Shown here: one piece after another, positions 1-6,995 of the stretch
Layout of the letters: each line of letters opens with the position of its first letter
Position numbering within the stretch: position 1 is the first letter of the stretch
Source of the DNA: a bacterium
Lineage (GTDB): Bacteria > Verrucomicrobiota > Verrucomicrobiae > Opitutales > Opitutaceae
NCBI GenBank assembly: GCA_021780625.1
Contig: JAJXYI010000693.1
Coordinates: 1 to 7,453 of the forward strand
Direction: 5' to 3'
Length of the DNA: 7,453 bases
Notes under the pieces: model-generated
Database searches by the model: none
What the model was told of the DNA's origin: nothing
What the model saw: the letters and a program-made list of their open reading frames with translations, nothing else
Made by a program: the position numbers and the translations under genes

Positions 1-275
1 ATGACCTTCGGCGCGCGCCCGGTGTTTTGCTCCCAGTAACCGGCGCTGTAACCGGAGTGGTGGCCGAACAGCTCGAGCCCGCGATACTTCAGGGACACGA
101 GATTGCCGGTGTGTTTGTCGACGATCGCGGTGACGTACGCGTTGGAAAGGACGTAATCGGAGCCGTCGTCGCGGAGCGTGACGCCGGGCTGGGCCGAGCC
201 CGCAGCCGGCGCCGCGGCGTGGACGGCCGGGGCTGCCAGGGCGGCGAGCGCGAGGAGTGGGATGAGTCGAAGCAT
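1..275 (-). CDS. Rhamnogalacturonan lyase-like protein (PL4 type), N-terminal part only
   Basis: The gene starts at the ATG on 275-273 and runs off the left edge with no stop in 91 codons, so it is partial at its 3' end. The protein begins MLRLIPLLALAALAAPAVHA, a clear signal peptide with cleavage likely after residue 20. The mature start (about residues 30-91) carries GVTLRDDGSDYVLSN, then YVTAIVDKHTGNLVSLKYRG, LELFG and SGYSAGYWE. This pattern (a short strand, then an 'SNAYVTA...K.TG.L.SLKY.G' segment and a GYW motif) is how I remember the N-terminal domain of PL4 rhamnogalacturonan lyases. Such enzymes cut the Rha-alpha-1,4-GalA bond of RG-I by beta-elimination. The catalytic residues lie outside the window, so activity cannot be judged. 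It follows GH106 by 27 bases on the same strand, probably co-transcribed. No strong Shine-Dalgarno is seen before the ATG. Another secreted pectin-active beta-sandwich protein is the main alternative. Confidence 0.75.
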   Translation of the reverse strand, partial: MLRLIPLLALAALAAPAVHAAAPAAGSAQPGVTLRDDGSDYVLSNAYVTAIVDKHTGNLVSLKYRGLELFGHHSGYSAGYWEQNTGRAPKV

Positions 276-302
276 GGGGGACGTGGAGACTGGAAATGCG
301 GG

Positions 303-2948
303 TCAGGGAGCAGCGGGAACCAGAGGCTGCGCGGGGCGGAGCGTCACGGGACCTACGAGGCCGGAGGTTCGCACGGGCCAGCCGGAGGCGTCGAAGGGCT
401 TGTAGTCGCGGTTTACGAAATTGATCTCGTAGAAACGCTTCCACTGAACGTGGCGGCGGTCGAGATCGCGTACCCGGTTGGCGGCGACATTGGTGACGTC
501 GACCTCCAGGATATTGCGGCCTTTGCGGAGCGCGCTGCCGACGGGGATCTCGAACGGCGGGCACCAGAGTGTGCCGAGGTCGCGGCCGTTCAGCCGCACG
601 CGTGCGCTCTCCGCGACGCGTCCGAGCGACAGGATCCAATCGGGAGCCTTCGAGGGGTCGGCGTTGAACGTGTGGGTGTAGCGGGCGGTTCCCGCAAACC
701 GGTCGGCATCGGCGTTCCCGCGGCCGGTCCAGGGCTCGAGCGAGGACGAGCGGAAGTCGGGGGGAAGCACGGGGCCGCCCTCGAGGAAGTGCACAGACCA
801 GTCGCCGTTGAGGACGGTGGGCGCGGCGGATTCGGCATGCAGGTAGGTCCAGGGCCGGGTCGCTGAGAATCGCTCGGCGGCCGACGGGCCGTAAAGGCGG
901 ACGATGATGGACTGGGCGGGGGCCAGCTGCAGGTAGACCTCGGGCGCGTCGGTGGGACCCCGCAGCGCCGCCCGACCCTGGTGGTCGGCCGCGAGTGGAT
1001 CGAGCAGGAAGGCGTACGCCGCCGGGCGGGACAGACGGACCCAGCCGTCGACCTGCACCTTGCCGGTGTTCACGATGAAATAGTCGGTGCCATCGGGACG
1101 CGCGCGCCGCACGCAGTGCAGGTTGTCCGCGATCATCGACTCCGGCGGGATGGCGGCCTCCGAGAGCAGGCGGTCGGCAGAGGCGCCAGTATAGACGGCG
1201 CCGGAGCCGACGGCAGTGCGGCCGGAATGGAGGTCGAGCGAGCCGACAAGCTCCCGCATCCGGGCGCGACGGGCCTGGAAGTCGTGGTATCCGGGAACAT
1301 CCGACGGCGGGGCGTCCTCGAACACGACCGTGGCGCCCGCGCGGGCGAGATCGACGAGCTTCTGCATGGTTGAAACCGGCATGAAGCGGCAGGGCGGTAC
1401 GACGATTGCGCGGTAGCGGTTTCCGCCGAGCACACAGACGCCGTCCGCGACCTTCGCGCCGGCGAGCAGGTCGTCGGTCACCTCGTCGTAGGACCAGCCC
1501 TGGTTCCAGAGCGCCATCGCCGTCCGGTAGAAGGGACTCCCGTGCATCCACAGGCCGGGCGTCGTGAACTGGATCACGAGCGGATCCCGGTCGGCGCCCG
1601 GGGCGCCCTTTGGAACGCCCGGTGGGGGACCGATGTGCTGCCAGAAGTCGGCGACAGGGAAGTAGAGCAGCACGTCGTTGTCCGGCCGGCCGCCCTGGAG
1701 GATGGACTGGCAGCGGGTGGCGTAGGCGTTGAATGCGGGCAGGTCGTGCCAGATGCCGCCGTTGGGGCCGAAGTTGACCGCGGCGTAGAACAGCCAGCCC
1801 GGCCAGGGGGCGTCCGAGGGCGAGTACGGGATGCCGTGGAAGAACATGTGGTTGATGCCCGCCAGGAAGAAGGTGTCGACGATCGGCTTGAGCGAGGACA
1901 GGGGCACCTGGAAATGTTCGCCGAGCCAGGTGAAGGTCTCCGACGAGGCGAGGCGCTTGCCGGTGACGTGCGCTGCCGACGAGGCGAACTTCATCATCGG
2001 GATCTGTGCGGCGGAGCCGCCGCCGAACGAACCCTCGGTCTCCGGGATGTCGGCGGCCGCGTACACGTCCTCGATGTTGGCGGGAGCACCGTGGGCCTGT
2101 TCCCGGGTAAGGCTCCCGTGGCCGTGGCTCCACGCGGTCCAGTGGGCGACCCAGGCGAGGTGAAGTTCCGCGAGCGTGCGGCGGTAGTCCTCTCGGACGC
2201 GCGCAGCGATGGCGGGATCGCCCCGTCCGTCGAGATCGGCCAGGTGGTGCGACAGATCGTAGCCGCGTCGGCGGGCGAACTCGGCCAGGAGGTCGGGCGT
2301 CCAGTCGGCGCCGAAATATTCAAACGAGTCGTGAAACTCGGCGCGCGGCGCGAGCCCGTCGTACCTTGAGAAGGCTTGGTTGAAATGGGCGAGGTAGGTG
2401 TCGAGCGATGAGATCGAATAGGGATCAATGACGTAGCCCTGCCCGCCGGGGGCGGCGCGCTTGACCTGCTGGATGCCCTGTTTGACGACGAGGCGCGGCT
2501 GCGCACCCGGCGTATTTGGGATGATGATGCGTACGGACTCCGACGCCTGGTTCTTCGGAATCCACGGGCCGCCCATGGGCCAGCCGGTGCCGGTGGTCAG
2601 GTCGACGCCGAGGTCGAGCCGCGCCGCGGTCCGGGTGGTGAAGGCGAGCATCTCCATCCACTTGGGCGAGAGGTAGGGGATGAACCGGGACTCATAGCCC
2701 TTGGCGCCGTAGATCGGGCAGATTTCCACCCCGCCGATGCCCGCGTCGTGAAACTGCGTGAGCATGCGCGAGAGGTTGGGCTCGTCGACGGCGCTGCCCA
2801 GCCACCACCAGCGGGTCCAGGGGCGCGTGGTATCGGTGACGGTGGGCCAGCCGAGACCCTCGGGGGAGGGCTGGGCGGAGGGCAGGCCGGCATGCGCCAG
2901 GGGAAGCAGCGCGAGGGTCGCGCAGGGGAGCAGATGCGTGAGTTTCAT
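303..2948 (-). CDS. Secreted GH106-family alpha-L-rhamnosidase
   Basis: This 881-residue protein probably hydrolyses terminal alpha-L-rhamnose from RG-I or its oligosaccharides outside the cytoplasm. Residues 1-20 (MKLTHLLPCATLALLPLAHA) are a signal peptide. Near the mature start lies the GH106-like block TRPWTRWWWLGSAVDEPNL (about 41-59), followed by FHDAGIGGVEICPIYG and the LDLGVDLTTGTGWPMGGPW segment (about 111-129). Two conserved-looking acidic sites in the TIM-barrel part are the Glu in HDSFEYFGADW (E210) and the Glu in ASSETFTW (E337); I propose them as the catalytic pair, by inference. FFLAGINHMFFHGIPYSP (about 360-377) is also typical. The C-terminal part (about 740-875) looks like a GH2-type jelly-roll sugar-binding domain, with ARVRLNGRDLGTLWCPPFEI and a closing SGLVGPVTLRP. 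The length is usual or slightly short for the family. The start is the first ATG, directly giving the signal peptide; only GGTTATTAAG precedes it, a poor ribosome site. Family assignment is strong; the exact linkage cleaved is not known. Confidence 0.87.
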   Translation of the reverse strand: MKLTHLLPCATLALLPLAHAGLPSAQPSPEGLGWPTVTDTTRPWTRWWWLGSAVDEPNLSRMLTQFHDAGIGGVEICPIYGAKGYESRFIPYLSPKWMEMLAFTTRTAARLDLGVDLTTGTGWPMGGPWIPKNQASESVRIIIPNTPGAQPRLVVKQGIQQVKRAAPGGQGYVIDPYSISSLDTYLAHFNQAFSRYDGLAPRAEFHDSFEYFGADWTPDLLAEFARRRGYDLSHHLADLDGRGDPAIAARVREDYRRTLAELHLAWVAHWTAWSHGHGSLTREQAHGAPANIEDVYAAADIPETEGSFGGGSAAQIPMMKFASSAAHVTGKRLASSETFTWLGEHFQVPLSSLKPIVDTFFLAGINHMFFHGIPYSPSDAPWPGWLFYAAVNFGPNGGIWHDLPAFNAYATRCQSILQGGRPDNDVLLYFPVADFWQHIGPPPGVPKGAPGADRDPLVIQFTTPGLWMHGSPFYRTAMALWNQGWSYDEVTDDLLAGAKVADGVCVLGGNRYRAIVVPPCRFMPVSTMQKLVDLARAGATVVFEDAPPSDVPGYHDFQARRARMRELVGSLDLHSGRTAVGSGAVYTGASADRLLSEAAIPPESMIADNLHCVRRARPDGTDYFIVNTGKVQVDGWVRLSRPAAYAFLLDPLAADHQGRAALRGPTDAPEVYLQLAPAQSIIVRLYGPSAAERFSATRPWTYLHAESAAPTVLNGDWSVHFLEGGPVLPPDFRSSSLEPWTGRGNADADRFAGTARYTHTFNADPSKAPDWILSLGRVAESARVRLNGRDLGTLWCPPFEIPVGSALRKGRNILEVDVTNVAANRVRDLDRRHVQWKRFYEINFVNRDYKPFDASGWPVRTSGLVGPVTLRPAQPLVPAAP

Positions 2949-2954
2949 CTTAAT

Positions 2955-2969
2955 AACCGCGGTTGAACC
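2955..2969. promoter_or_regulatory. Overlapping short palindromes before the GH106 start
   Basis: AACCGCGGTT (2955-2964) is a perfect 10-base palindrome. GGTTGAACC (2961-2969) is a perfect inverted repeat around one central base and shares the GGTT arm with it. The pair ends seven bases upstream of the GH106 ATG on the minus strand, so a bound protein or a small RNA stem here would cover the translation start region. No known regulator site was recognised; the role is inferred only from position and symmetry. Confidence 0.3.
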
Positions 2970-2992
2970 ACAGAGACACGGAGGTCACAGAG
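2966..2992 (+). repeat. CACAGAG-type tandem octamer repeat (dispersed-repeat fragment)
   Basis: The stretch begins AACCACAGAG, continues ACACGGAG and ends GTCACAGAG: three degenerate copies of an eight- to nine-base unit of the form CACAGAG. From memory, closely similar strings (ACCACAGAGACACAGAG and relatives) are scattered through intergenic regions of many unrelated bacterial genomes, often beside GxxExxY-protein genes. No such gene is present here, so this would be a solitary relic. On the plus strand it reads EPQRHGGHRA in one frame, which resembles the spurious peptides annotated at such copies. Confidence 0.55.
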
Positions 2993-3074
2993 CCTGAAAT
3001 CGACGTGGGGGACGGGAGTGGCACTCTCATGGGAGGATCCGAGGGAGGAACGGTGGGAAGTCGACCATGTGTGT

Positions 3075-3085
3075 TTGAAATTCAA
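3075..3085. promoter_or_regulatory. 11-base palindrome TTGAAATTCAA
   Basis: TTGAA and TTCAA form perfect five-base arms around one central A. The site is AT-rich in GC-rich surroundings and lies about 130 bases upstream of the GH106 start and about 40 bases beyond the rhaT stop. It could be an operator for the downstream pair of genes. It also touches the proposed hairpin at 3083-3100, so its significance is uncertain. Confidence 0.25.
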
Positions 3086-3100
3086 CGACACCGGTCGCTG
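3083..3100 (-). terminator. Weak hairpin after rhaT, possible terminator or processing site
   Basis: In minus-strand RNA, CAGCGAC pairs with GUCGUUG (seven pairs, one of them G-U) around a CGGU loop, starting about 27 bases after the rhaT stop. The following bases read AAUUUC rather than a run of U, so it is not a textbook intrinsic terminator. It may only attenuate or protect the 3' end of the upstream message, leaving partial read-through into GH106. Confidence 0.25.
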
Positions 3101-3126
3101 TGGAGAGTTTGAGGAGGGAGAGGAAA

Positions 3127-4293
3127 CTACCGGCTGACGCCGAGGTAGTTGCCGTAACCGACGACGAGCGTGGAGACGATCAGCGTGAGGATGCCGGCCG
3201 CGATTAGGCCGTGGGCCTTCCGGCTGGAGCCCTTCCACTCGTGCAGGAACCAGCCCCACATCGTTGAAAAGATGATGATGCTCGCCATGTGGAGCGTCCA
3301 GCTGCTGAAGGCGAACTTGCCCATCTGGGTTTCGCCCATTGTGTAGAAAAAGAACTGGAAATACCAGGTGGTGCCGGCGAGCGCGGAGAACAGATAATTC
3401 GGGAGCCTGGGGATGCGCAGCTCGGGCGTCATGGGAGCCGCAGCGGCGGCGGCCCCGCCGTGTTCGCCGCCCGCCGCGCGAAGGCCCGCGTGCTCGGGGC
3501 GCGCGTGGCTGGCGAGGTACTGGTATCCGGTGCGGTTCCGGAAATTCAGGATGGCGCACCAAATGAAGTTCGTCGTGAAGCCGCCCGCGAGCACCACGAC
3601 CAGCTTGGGCAGGCCGGTCCAGATCTTGTCGGTGCCCGCCGCGAGCGAGGCGTCGGCGATCGGGTTGCCGGCGGTGAGCGCGAACGCGAAGCAGGCGCTC
3701 ATGATGCCGGAGAAGGTGGCGACCAGGACGCCCTTCCGAAAATTGAACTCGGCGATCGCCTTCTTCTTCTCCTCCTCGGGCATCTCGCGCTCCTTCGTAT
3801 AGCCCGCCAGCGCCGCGATCGCTATGCCGAAGATGCAGATGGCGACGCCCGCAAGCGTCACCTGACCGGCGCGCGAGGCGGCGATCTGCCCGATGGACTG
3901 GGCCACCGGGATCGACGGGGCGAAGGACTTGAAGATCGGCGGCAGCAGCGTGCCGAAGGCGGCGCAGTATCCGAGTGCGACGCCCATGCCCAGCGACATG
4001 CCGAGGTAGCGCATCGTCAGGCCGAAGGTGAGTCCGCCGAAGCCCCACAGCGCCCCGAAGAAGTAGGTCCACCAAAGCGTGTCGGCCGATTGGTGCAGGA
4101 TCACGCCGACGAGGTTATGCGTGAGCAGCGCGCCGAGGATCCAGGGACAGACGATCCAGGAGAAGACGCCGCCGACGAGCCAGTAGGTCTCCCAGGACCA
4201 CTTTTTGACTCCGCGGTAGGGGACGTAGAACGAACCGGAGGCAAGACCTCCGAGCCAGTGGAAGCAGACGCCGAGGAATGGATTGGGGTTCAT
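3127..4293 (-). CDS. rhaT: L-rhamnose:H+ symporter RhaT
   Basis: This inner-membrane permease of the drug/metabolite transporter superfamily imports L-rhamnose with a proton. The 388-residue protein matches remembered E. coli RhaT (about 344 residues) along its length: KKWSWETYWLVGG (30-42), GLTMRYLGMSLGMGVALGY (91-109), GTLLPP (114-119), KGVLVATFSGIMSACFAFAL (187-206), TTWYFQFFFYTMGETQMG (308-325) and SSWTLHMA (330-337). About ten hydrophobic segments are visible. A hydrophilic Gly/Ala/His-rich stretch (about 262-292, with six Ala in a row at 281-286) lies in the loop before YLFSALAGTTWY and accounts for part of the extra length. An upstream in-frame extension to 4416 is possible but would be Pro/Ser/Thr-rich and lie inside the GH28 gene; the ATG at 4293, giving MNPNPFLGVCFHWLGG, fits the family start. 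It begins 13 bases after the GH28 stop, so co-transcription is likely. Its presence points to free rhamnose as the imported product. Confidence 0.9.
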   Translation of the reverse strand: MNPNPFLGVCFHWLGGLASGSFYVPYRGVKKWSWETYWLVGGVFSWIVCPWILGALLTHNLVGVILHQSADTLWWTYFFGALWGFGGLTFGLTMRYLGMSLGMGVALGYCAAFGTLLPPIFKSFAPSIPVAQSIGQIAASRAGQVTLAGVAICIFGIAIAALAGYTKEREMPEEEKKKAIAEFNFRKGVLVATFSGIMSACFAFALTAGNPIADASLAAGTDKIWTGLPKLVVVLAGGFTTNFIWCAILNFRNRTGYQYLASHARPEHAGLRAAGGEHGGAAAAAAPMTPELRIPRLPNYLFSALAGTTWYFQFFFYTMGETQMGKFAFSSWTLHMASIIIFSTMWGWFLHEWKGSSRKAHGLIAAGILTLIVSTLVVGYGNYLGVSR

Positions 4294-4306
4294 TGAGGAA
4301 GGGGTC

Positions 4307-5749
4307 TCACTCGCGGTCGACGGCCGGGGCGTCAACGTGGTCGCAATGGCTCCTGTTGACGGGTTTTCCGTCGGAGGTGTGGAAGCGCACGCCAGACATC
4401 GTCCAGTCGCGGGCATAACGCACGAAGCCCGCCTGCGCGCCCTCGGCGTCGATGGAGCGCCAGGTCACCGAGCCGAGCGGCTTCTCGGGCAGGCCGGAGG
4501 CGGTGAGGATGCGGCGCGCGCCGACCGCGCGGACGTTCTCGATGGTGACGTCGTGGATGTAGGGATAGCCGCGCTCGGGCGGAACGACGGGTTCGGCGAC
4601 CACGCGCCACATGGCGGGGACATGCTTCATGCCCGCGGGAATGGTCACGTTGCTGTAGGCGGGATTCCAGTCGAAGGTGAACGTGAACGGGTAGGGCACG
4701 TTCGTCAGGGTGATGTCCCGGATCAGCACGTCCTCGACGCCGCCGCCTCGGTTCCGGGTGCTCTTGAACCGGAGGCCCTCGTTGGTGCCGATGCCCGTGT
4801 CGCGGTAGGCGACCACATGGCGGATCACGCCGGCAGTCTCGCTCCCGAACGACACGACCCCGCCCCCGCGCCTGCAGACGTTGTCGCGCACCACGACGTA
4901 TTCAGTGGGCCGATTCACACGCAGTCCGTCCGCGTCGCGGCCCGCCTTCAGGCAGATGTCGTCGTCGTTGTTGTCGATGTCGCAGTGCTGCACGAGGACG
5001 TAGCGCGAGGAGTCCACGTCGACGCCGTCGGTGCTGGCGCCCTTGACGCCCTCGGACATGAAGTTGTCGGCGATCGTGATGCCGTCGACCGTGACGTGAT
5101 CGCAGTAGGTGACCTGCACGGTCCAGAAACCCGAGCGCCTCAGGTGGAGTCCGGAGAGGGTGACGTCGCTGGATTTCCAGACGGTGACGAGGCGCACGCG
5201 CTGGCAGTCGTAGTCGGCGGCCCAGCGGAGGCCTCGCCGGTCGTAGGCCTTGCGGAGGTCCCAGAACTTCCTCCACCAGTACGGGCCGTTGCCGTCGGCG
5301 GAGCCGGGCCCCTCGATGGCGACGTCGTGTTGGCCGTAGACGTTGAGGAGCGCGGCGGGCCAGACCATCTCGATGCCGCCGATGCGGGTGGGGAGCTGAG
5401 GGTAGGCCTTCTCGTCGGTGGTGGCGAGGAGCGTCGCACCGGTCTCAATACGAAGGCGCACGCCGCTTTTCACGAAGAGTGCGCCGGTGAGGTAGCGTCC
5501 GGCGGGGATGATCACCGTGCCGCCACCGTGTGCCGCGCAGGCGTCGATCGTCCGTTGGATGGCGGCGGTGGTGAGCGTGGTGCCGTCGGCGACGGCCCCG
5601 TAGGTCGCGACAGAGAAGACGGGACCCGCTGCAGGCGCGGACCGGGCGCCTACTTCGCCGACCCAGGAGGGCAGGGCTGGTTCGGCGGCGAAGAGCGAGG
5701 ACAGCGTCAGCGCCAGGGCGCCGAGCACGAGCGTGGGTTTAATCACCAT
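4307..5749 (-). CDS. Secreted GH28 polygalacturonase/rhamnogalacturonase-type hydrolase
   Basis: This 480-residue right-handed beta-helix enzyme should hydrolyse galacturonic-acid linkages in pectin; the RG-I neighbours favour a rhamnogalacturonan substrate, by inference. Residues 1-22 form a signal peptide (MVIKPTLVLGALALTLSSLFAA). The helix opens with FSVATYGAVADGTTLTTAAIQ (about 45-65) and GGGTVIIPAGRYLTGAL. GH28 active-site blocks follow in order: STDGVDVD (239-246, D241 equivalent to the Asp of NTD), NNDDDICLKAG (260-270, D262-D263 as the Asp pair), FGSETAG (301-307, at the place of the fungal GHG, as in many bacterial members) and GLRFKS (325-330, R327 and K329 as the RIK equivalents). 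All acidic catalytic positions are kept. The start at 5749 gives the signal peptide and overlaps the esterase stop by 11 bases; a longer in-frame start at 5800 would add a charged, non-signal leader and is rejected. The mode (endo or exo) cannot be told. Confidence 0.88.
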   Translation of the reverse strand: MVIKPTLVLGALALTLSSLFAAEPALPSWVGEVGARSAPAAGPVFSVATYGAVADGTTLTTAAIQRTIDACAAHGGGTVIIPAGRYLTGALFVKSGVRLRIETGATLLATTDEKAYPQLPTRIGGIEMVWPAALLNVYGQHDVAIEGPGSADGNGPYWWRKFWDLRKAYDRRGLRWAADYDCQRVRLVTVWKSSDVTLSGLHLRRSGFWTVQVTYCDHVTVDGITIADNFMSEGVKGASTDGVDVDSSRYVLVQHCDIDNNDDDICLKAGRDADGLRVNRPTEYVVVRDNVCRRGGGVVSFGSETAGVIRHVVAYRDTGIGTNEGLRFKSTRNRGGGVEDVLIRDITLTNVPYPFTFTFDWNPAYSNVTIPAGMKHVPAMWRVVAEPVVPPERGYPYIHDVTIENVRAVGARRILTASGLPEKPLGSVTWRSIDAEGAQAGFVRYARDWTMSGVRFHTSDGKPVNRSHCDHVDAPAVDRE

Positions 5750-6995
5750 AGGGTTTGATCTGCGCGGCTCTCGGGCTGGGAGGGACGTCGAACGAGGCAA
5801 AGGAGTCGGGGTGGCGTGGGTCGAAGGTGCCTGCGTCGGATTTCAGGAAGCCGGCGAGCGGCAGGTGGTTTTCGCGGATTCCCGCGACGATGCAGCGCGC
5901 GATTTCATAGGCGCCGTAATCGCTGTGGTGGGTGCCTTCGCGCTTCCCGTTTGCGAGGGCGAACAGGTTGACCGCATCCGCGGGACCGAGCGTGTTGTAG
6001 AGTGTCTCGCTCATCGCGTTGAGATCGATCAGCGCAGTGTGCTGCTCGCGGGCGACCTCGCGCACGGCGAGTGGAAAATCGCCAAGGGAGTTCACGATCC
6101 GGCCGTCGGGGCCGAAGGTGCGGCGGCTGACGGGCGTGACCAGGACGGGCGTGACTCCGTGCGCGCGGGCGTCGGCGACAAAGTGTTCGAGCTCACGCTT
6201 GTAGCTGGTGAGGGCGCCGATGCCGGGGCCGCGCTCCTTCTGGTCGTTATGTCCGGACTGGATGAAGAGGTAGTCACCCGGCTTCATCAGCGTATCGAGC
6301 TTTGCGAGGCGGCGCTCGCCGATGAAGCTGCGCAGGGACTCGCCGGATTCGGCGTGGTTGGCGATGGCGACACCGGGTCCGAAGAAGTAGGTGAGCATCT
6401 GTCCCCAGCTTGCGTAGGGCTCGTAGGGCTGGTCGCACACCGTGGAGTCGCCGGCAATATAGACGGTGGGCATCGGTGGGGCGGGGCTGATCTCGACGGC
6501 CTCGACGGCGGCGGTGGGCCCATCGAATTCGAGCGTGATGCGGTTGTCCCAGTCCCAGATCTCTCCGGTCTTCTCGCGCGGCTTCAGGCGCACCACGCCG
6601 CCCCCGGCGATTTCGGGGCTGCGGACGTTGACGATGAAATGGACGGTCCTGGAGGCGCCGGCGGCGGTGAGCAGGTGAAGCGCCATGAGCCGGCGCAGCT
6701 CGGCCTTGATTGTCGTGTCCGCGGCGCGGGTGGGCGAGCCGACGGTGACCGCGACGTCATAGTTCCCCTCGCGAGGCACGCGGGCCGAGAAGTAAAAGCC
6801 GGGTGCCGAGCCGGGCGCGGCCACGCCGAGATCGTAGCCATAGCCTGTCCTGGCGTCGTAGGCGGTGCCGGGCGCGACGCGATGCGCGCCTGCGGGGCAG
6901 GGCTGGGATCCAAGGCAGAAACGCCACAGGGGAGAGGCGGAGAGCGCAGCCGGCATCAGGGCCAGGGCAAGGAGCAGACCGGGTCGGTTGACCAT
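5739..6995 (-). CDS. Secreted rhamnogalacturonan acetylesterase (SGNH hydrolase, CE12)
   Basis: The 418-residue protein likely removes acetyl esters from galacturonic acid in RG-I, opening the chain to the lyase and hydrolase. Residues 1-20 (MVNRPGLLLALALMPAALSA) are a signal peptide. An N-terminal beta-sandwich-like domain (about 23-175, with YFSARVPREGNYDVAVTVG and TGEIWDWDNRITLEFDG) precedes the SGNH fold. Block I is AGDSTVCDQ (181-189, nucleophile S184), block II is ANHAESGESLRSF (212-224, oxyanion Gly 218), block III is SGHNDQKERGPG (247-258, N250), and block V is KREGTHHSDYGAYE (351-364), with H356 as the catalytic His. The residue three before that His is Glu 353, where CE12 enzymes usually have Asp. 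The chosen ATG at 6995 gives a clean signal peptide; a TTG at 7022 would add nine residues rich in Pro and Cys and is less likely. It is the first gene of the cluster and overlaps GH28 by 11 bases. Confidence 0.88.
   Translation of the reverse strand: MVNRPGLLLALALMPAALSASPLWRFCLGSQPCPAGAHRVAPGTAYDARTGYGYDLGVAAPGSAPGFYFSARVPREGNYDVAVTVGSPTRAADTTIKAELRRLMALHLLTAAGASRTVHFIVNVRSPEIAGGGVVRLKPREKTGEIWDWDNRITLEFDGPTAAVEAVEISPAPPMPTVYIAGDSTVCDQPYEPYASWGQMLTYFFGPGVAIANHAESGESLRSFIGERRLAKLDTLMKPGDYLFIQSGHNDQKERGPGIGALTSYKRELEHFVADARAHGVTPVLVTPVSRRTFGPDGRIVNSLGDFPLAVREVAREQHTALIDLNAMSETLYNTLGPADAVNLFALANGKREGTHHSDYGAYEIARCIVAGIRENHLPLAGFLKSDAGTFDPRHPDSFASFDVPPSPRAAQIKPYGD

Larger units (their letters stand above)
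2949..3126. other. Intergenic region between rhaT and the GH106 gene
   Basis: This 178-base gap is the longest between genes of the cluster. It holds a hairpin after the rhaT stop, an 11-base palindrome at 3075-3085, a CACAGAG-type repeat at 2966-2992 and two overlapping palindromes at 2955-2969 just before the GH106 ATG. I see no convincing ORF and no clear -35/-10 pair. The gap may separate two transcription units or carry a secondary promoter for GH106 and the lyase. Confidence 0.6.

Noticed and set aside
3427..3466. CRISPR-like or tandem DNA repeat in the GC-rich rhaT loop
   Set aside because: Only a run of Ala/Gly codons; there are no spaced identical repeats.
2945..4075. 376-codon minus-strand frame overlapping rhaT
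   Set aside because: Arg/His/Pro-rich out-of-frame reading of the rhaT gene, which has a family-wide match in the other frame.
4294..4416. N-terminal extension of rhaT by 41 residues
   Set aside because: The extension is Pro/Ser/Thr-rich, lies largely within the GH28 gene and has no counterpart in RhaT; the ATG at 4293 matches the family start.
4283..5758. 491-codon open frame on the plus strand, opposite GH28
   Set aside because: It is a mirror of the high-GC coding frame; its product is Val/Gly/Asp/His-rich with no recognisable domain, while the minus-strand frame has all GH28 motifs.
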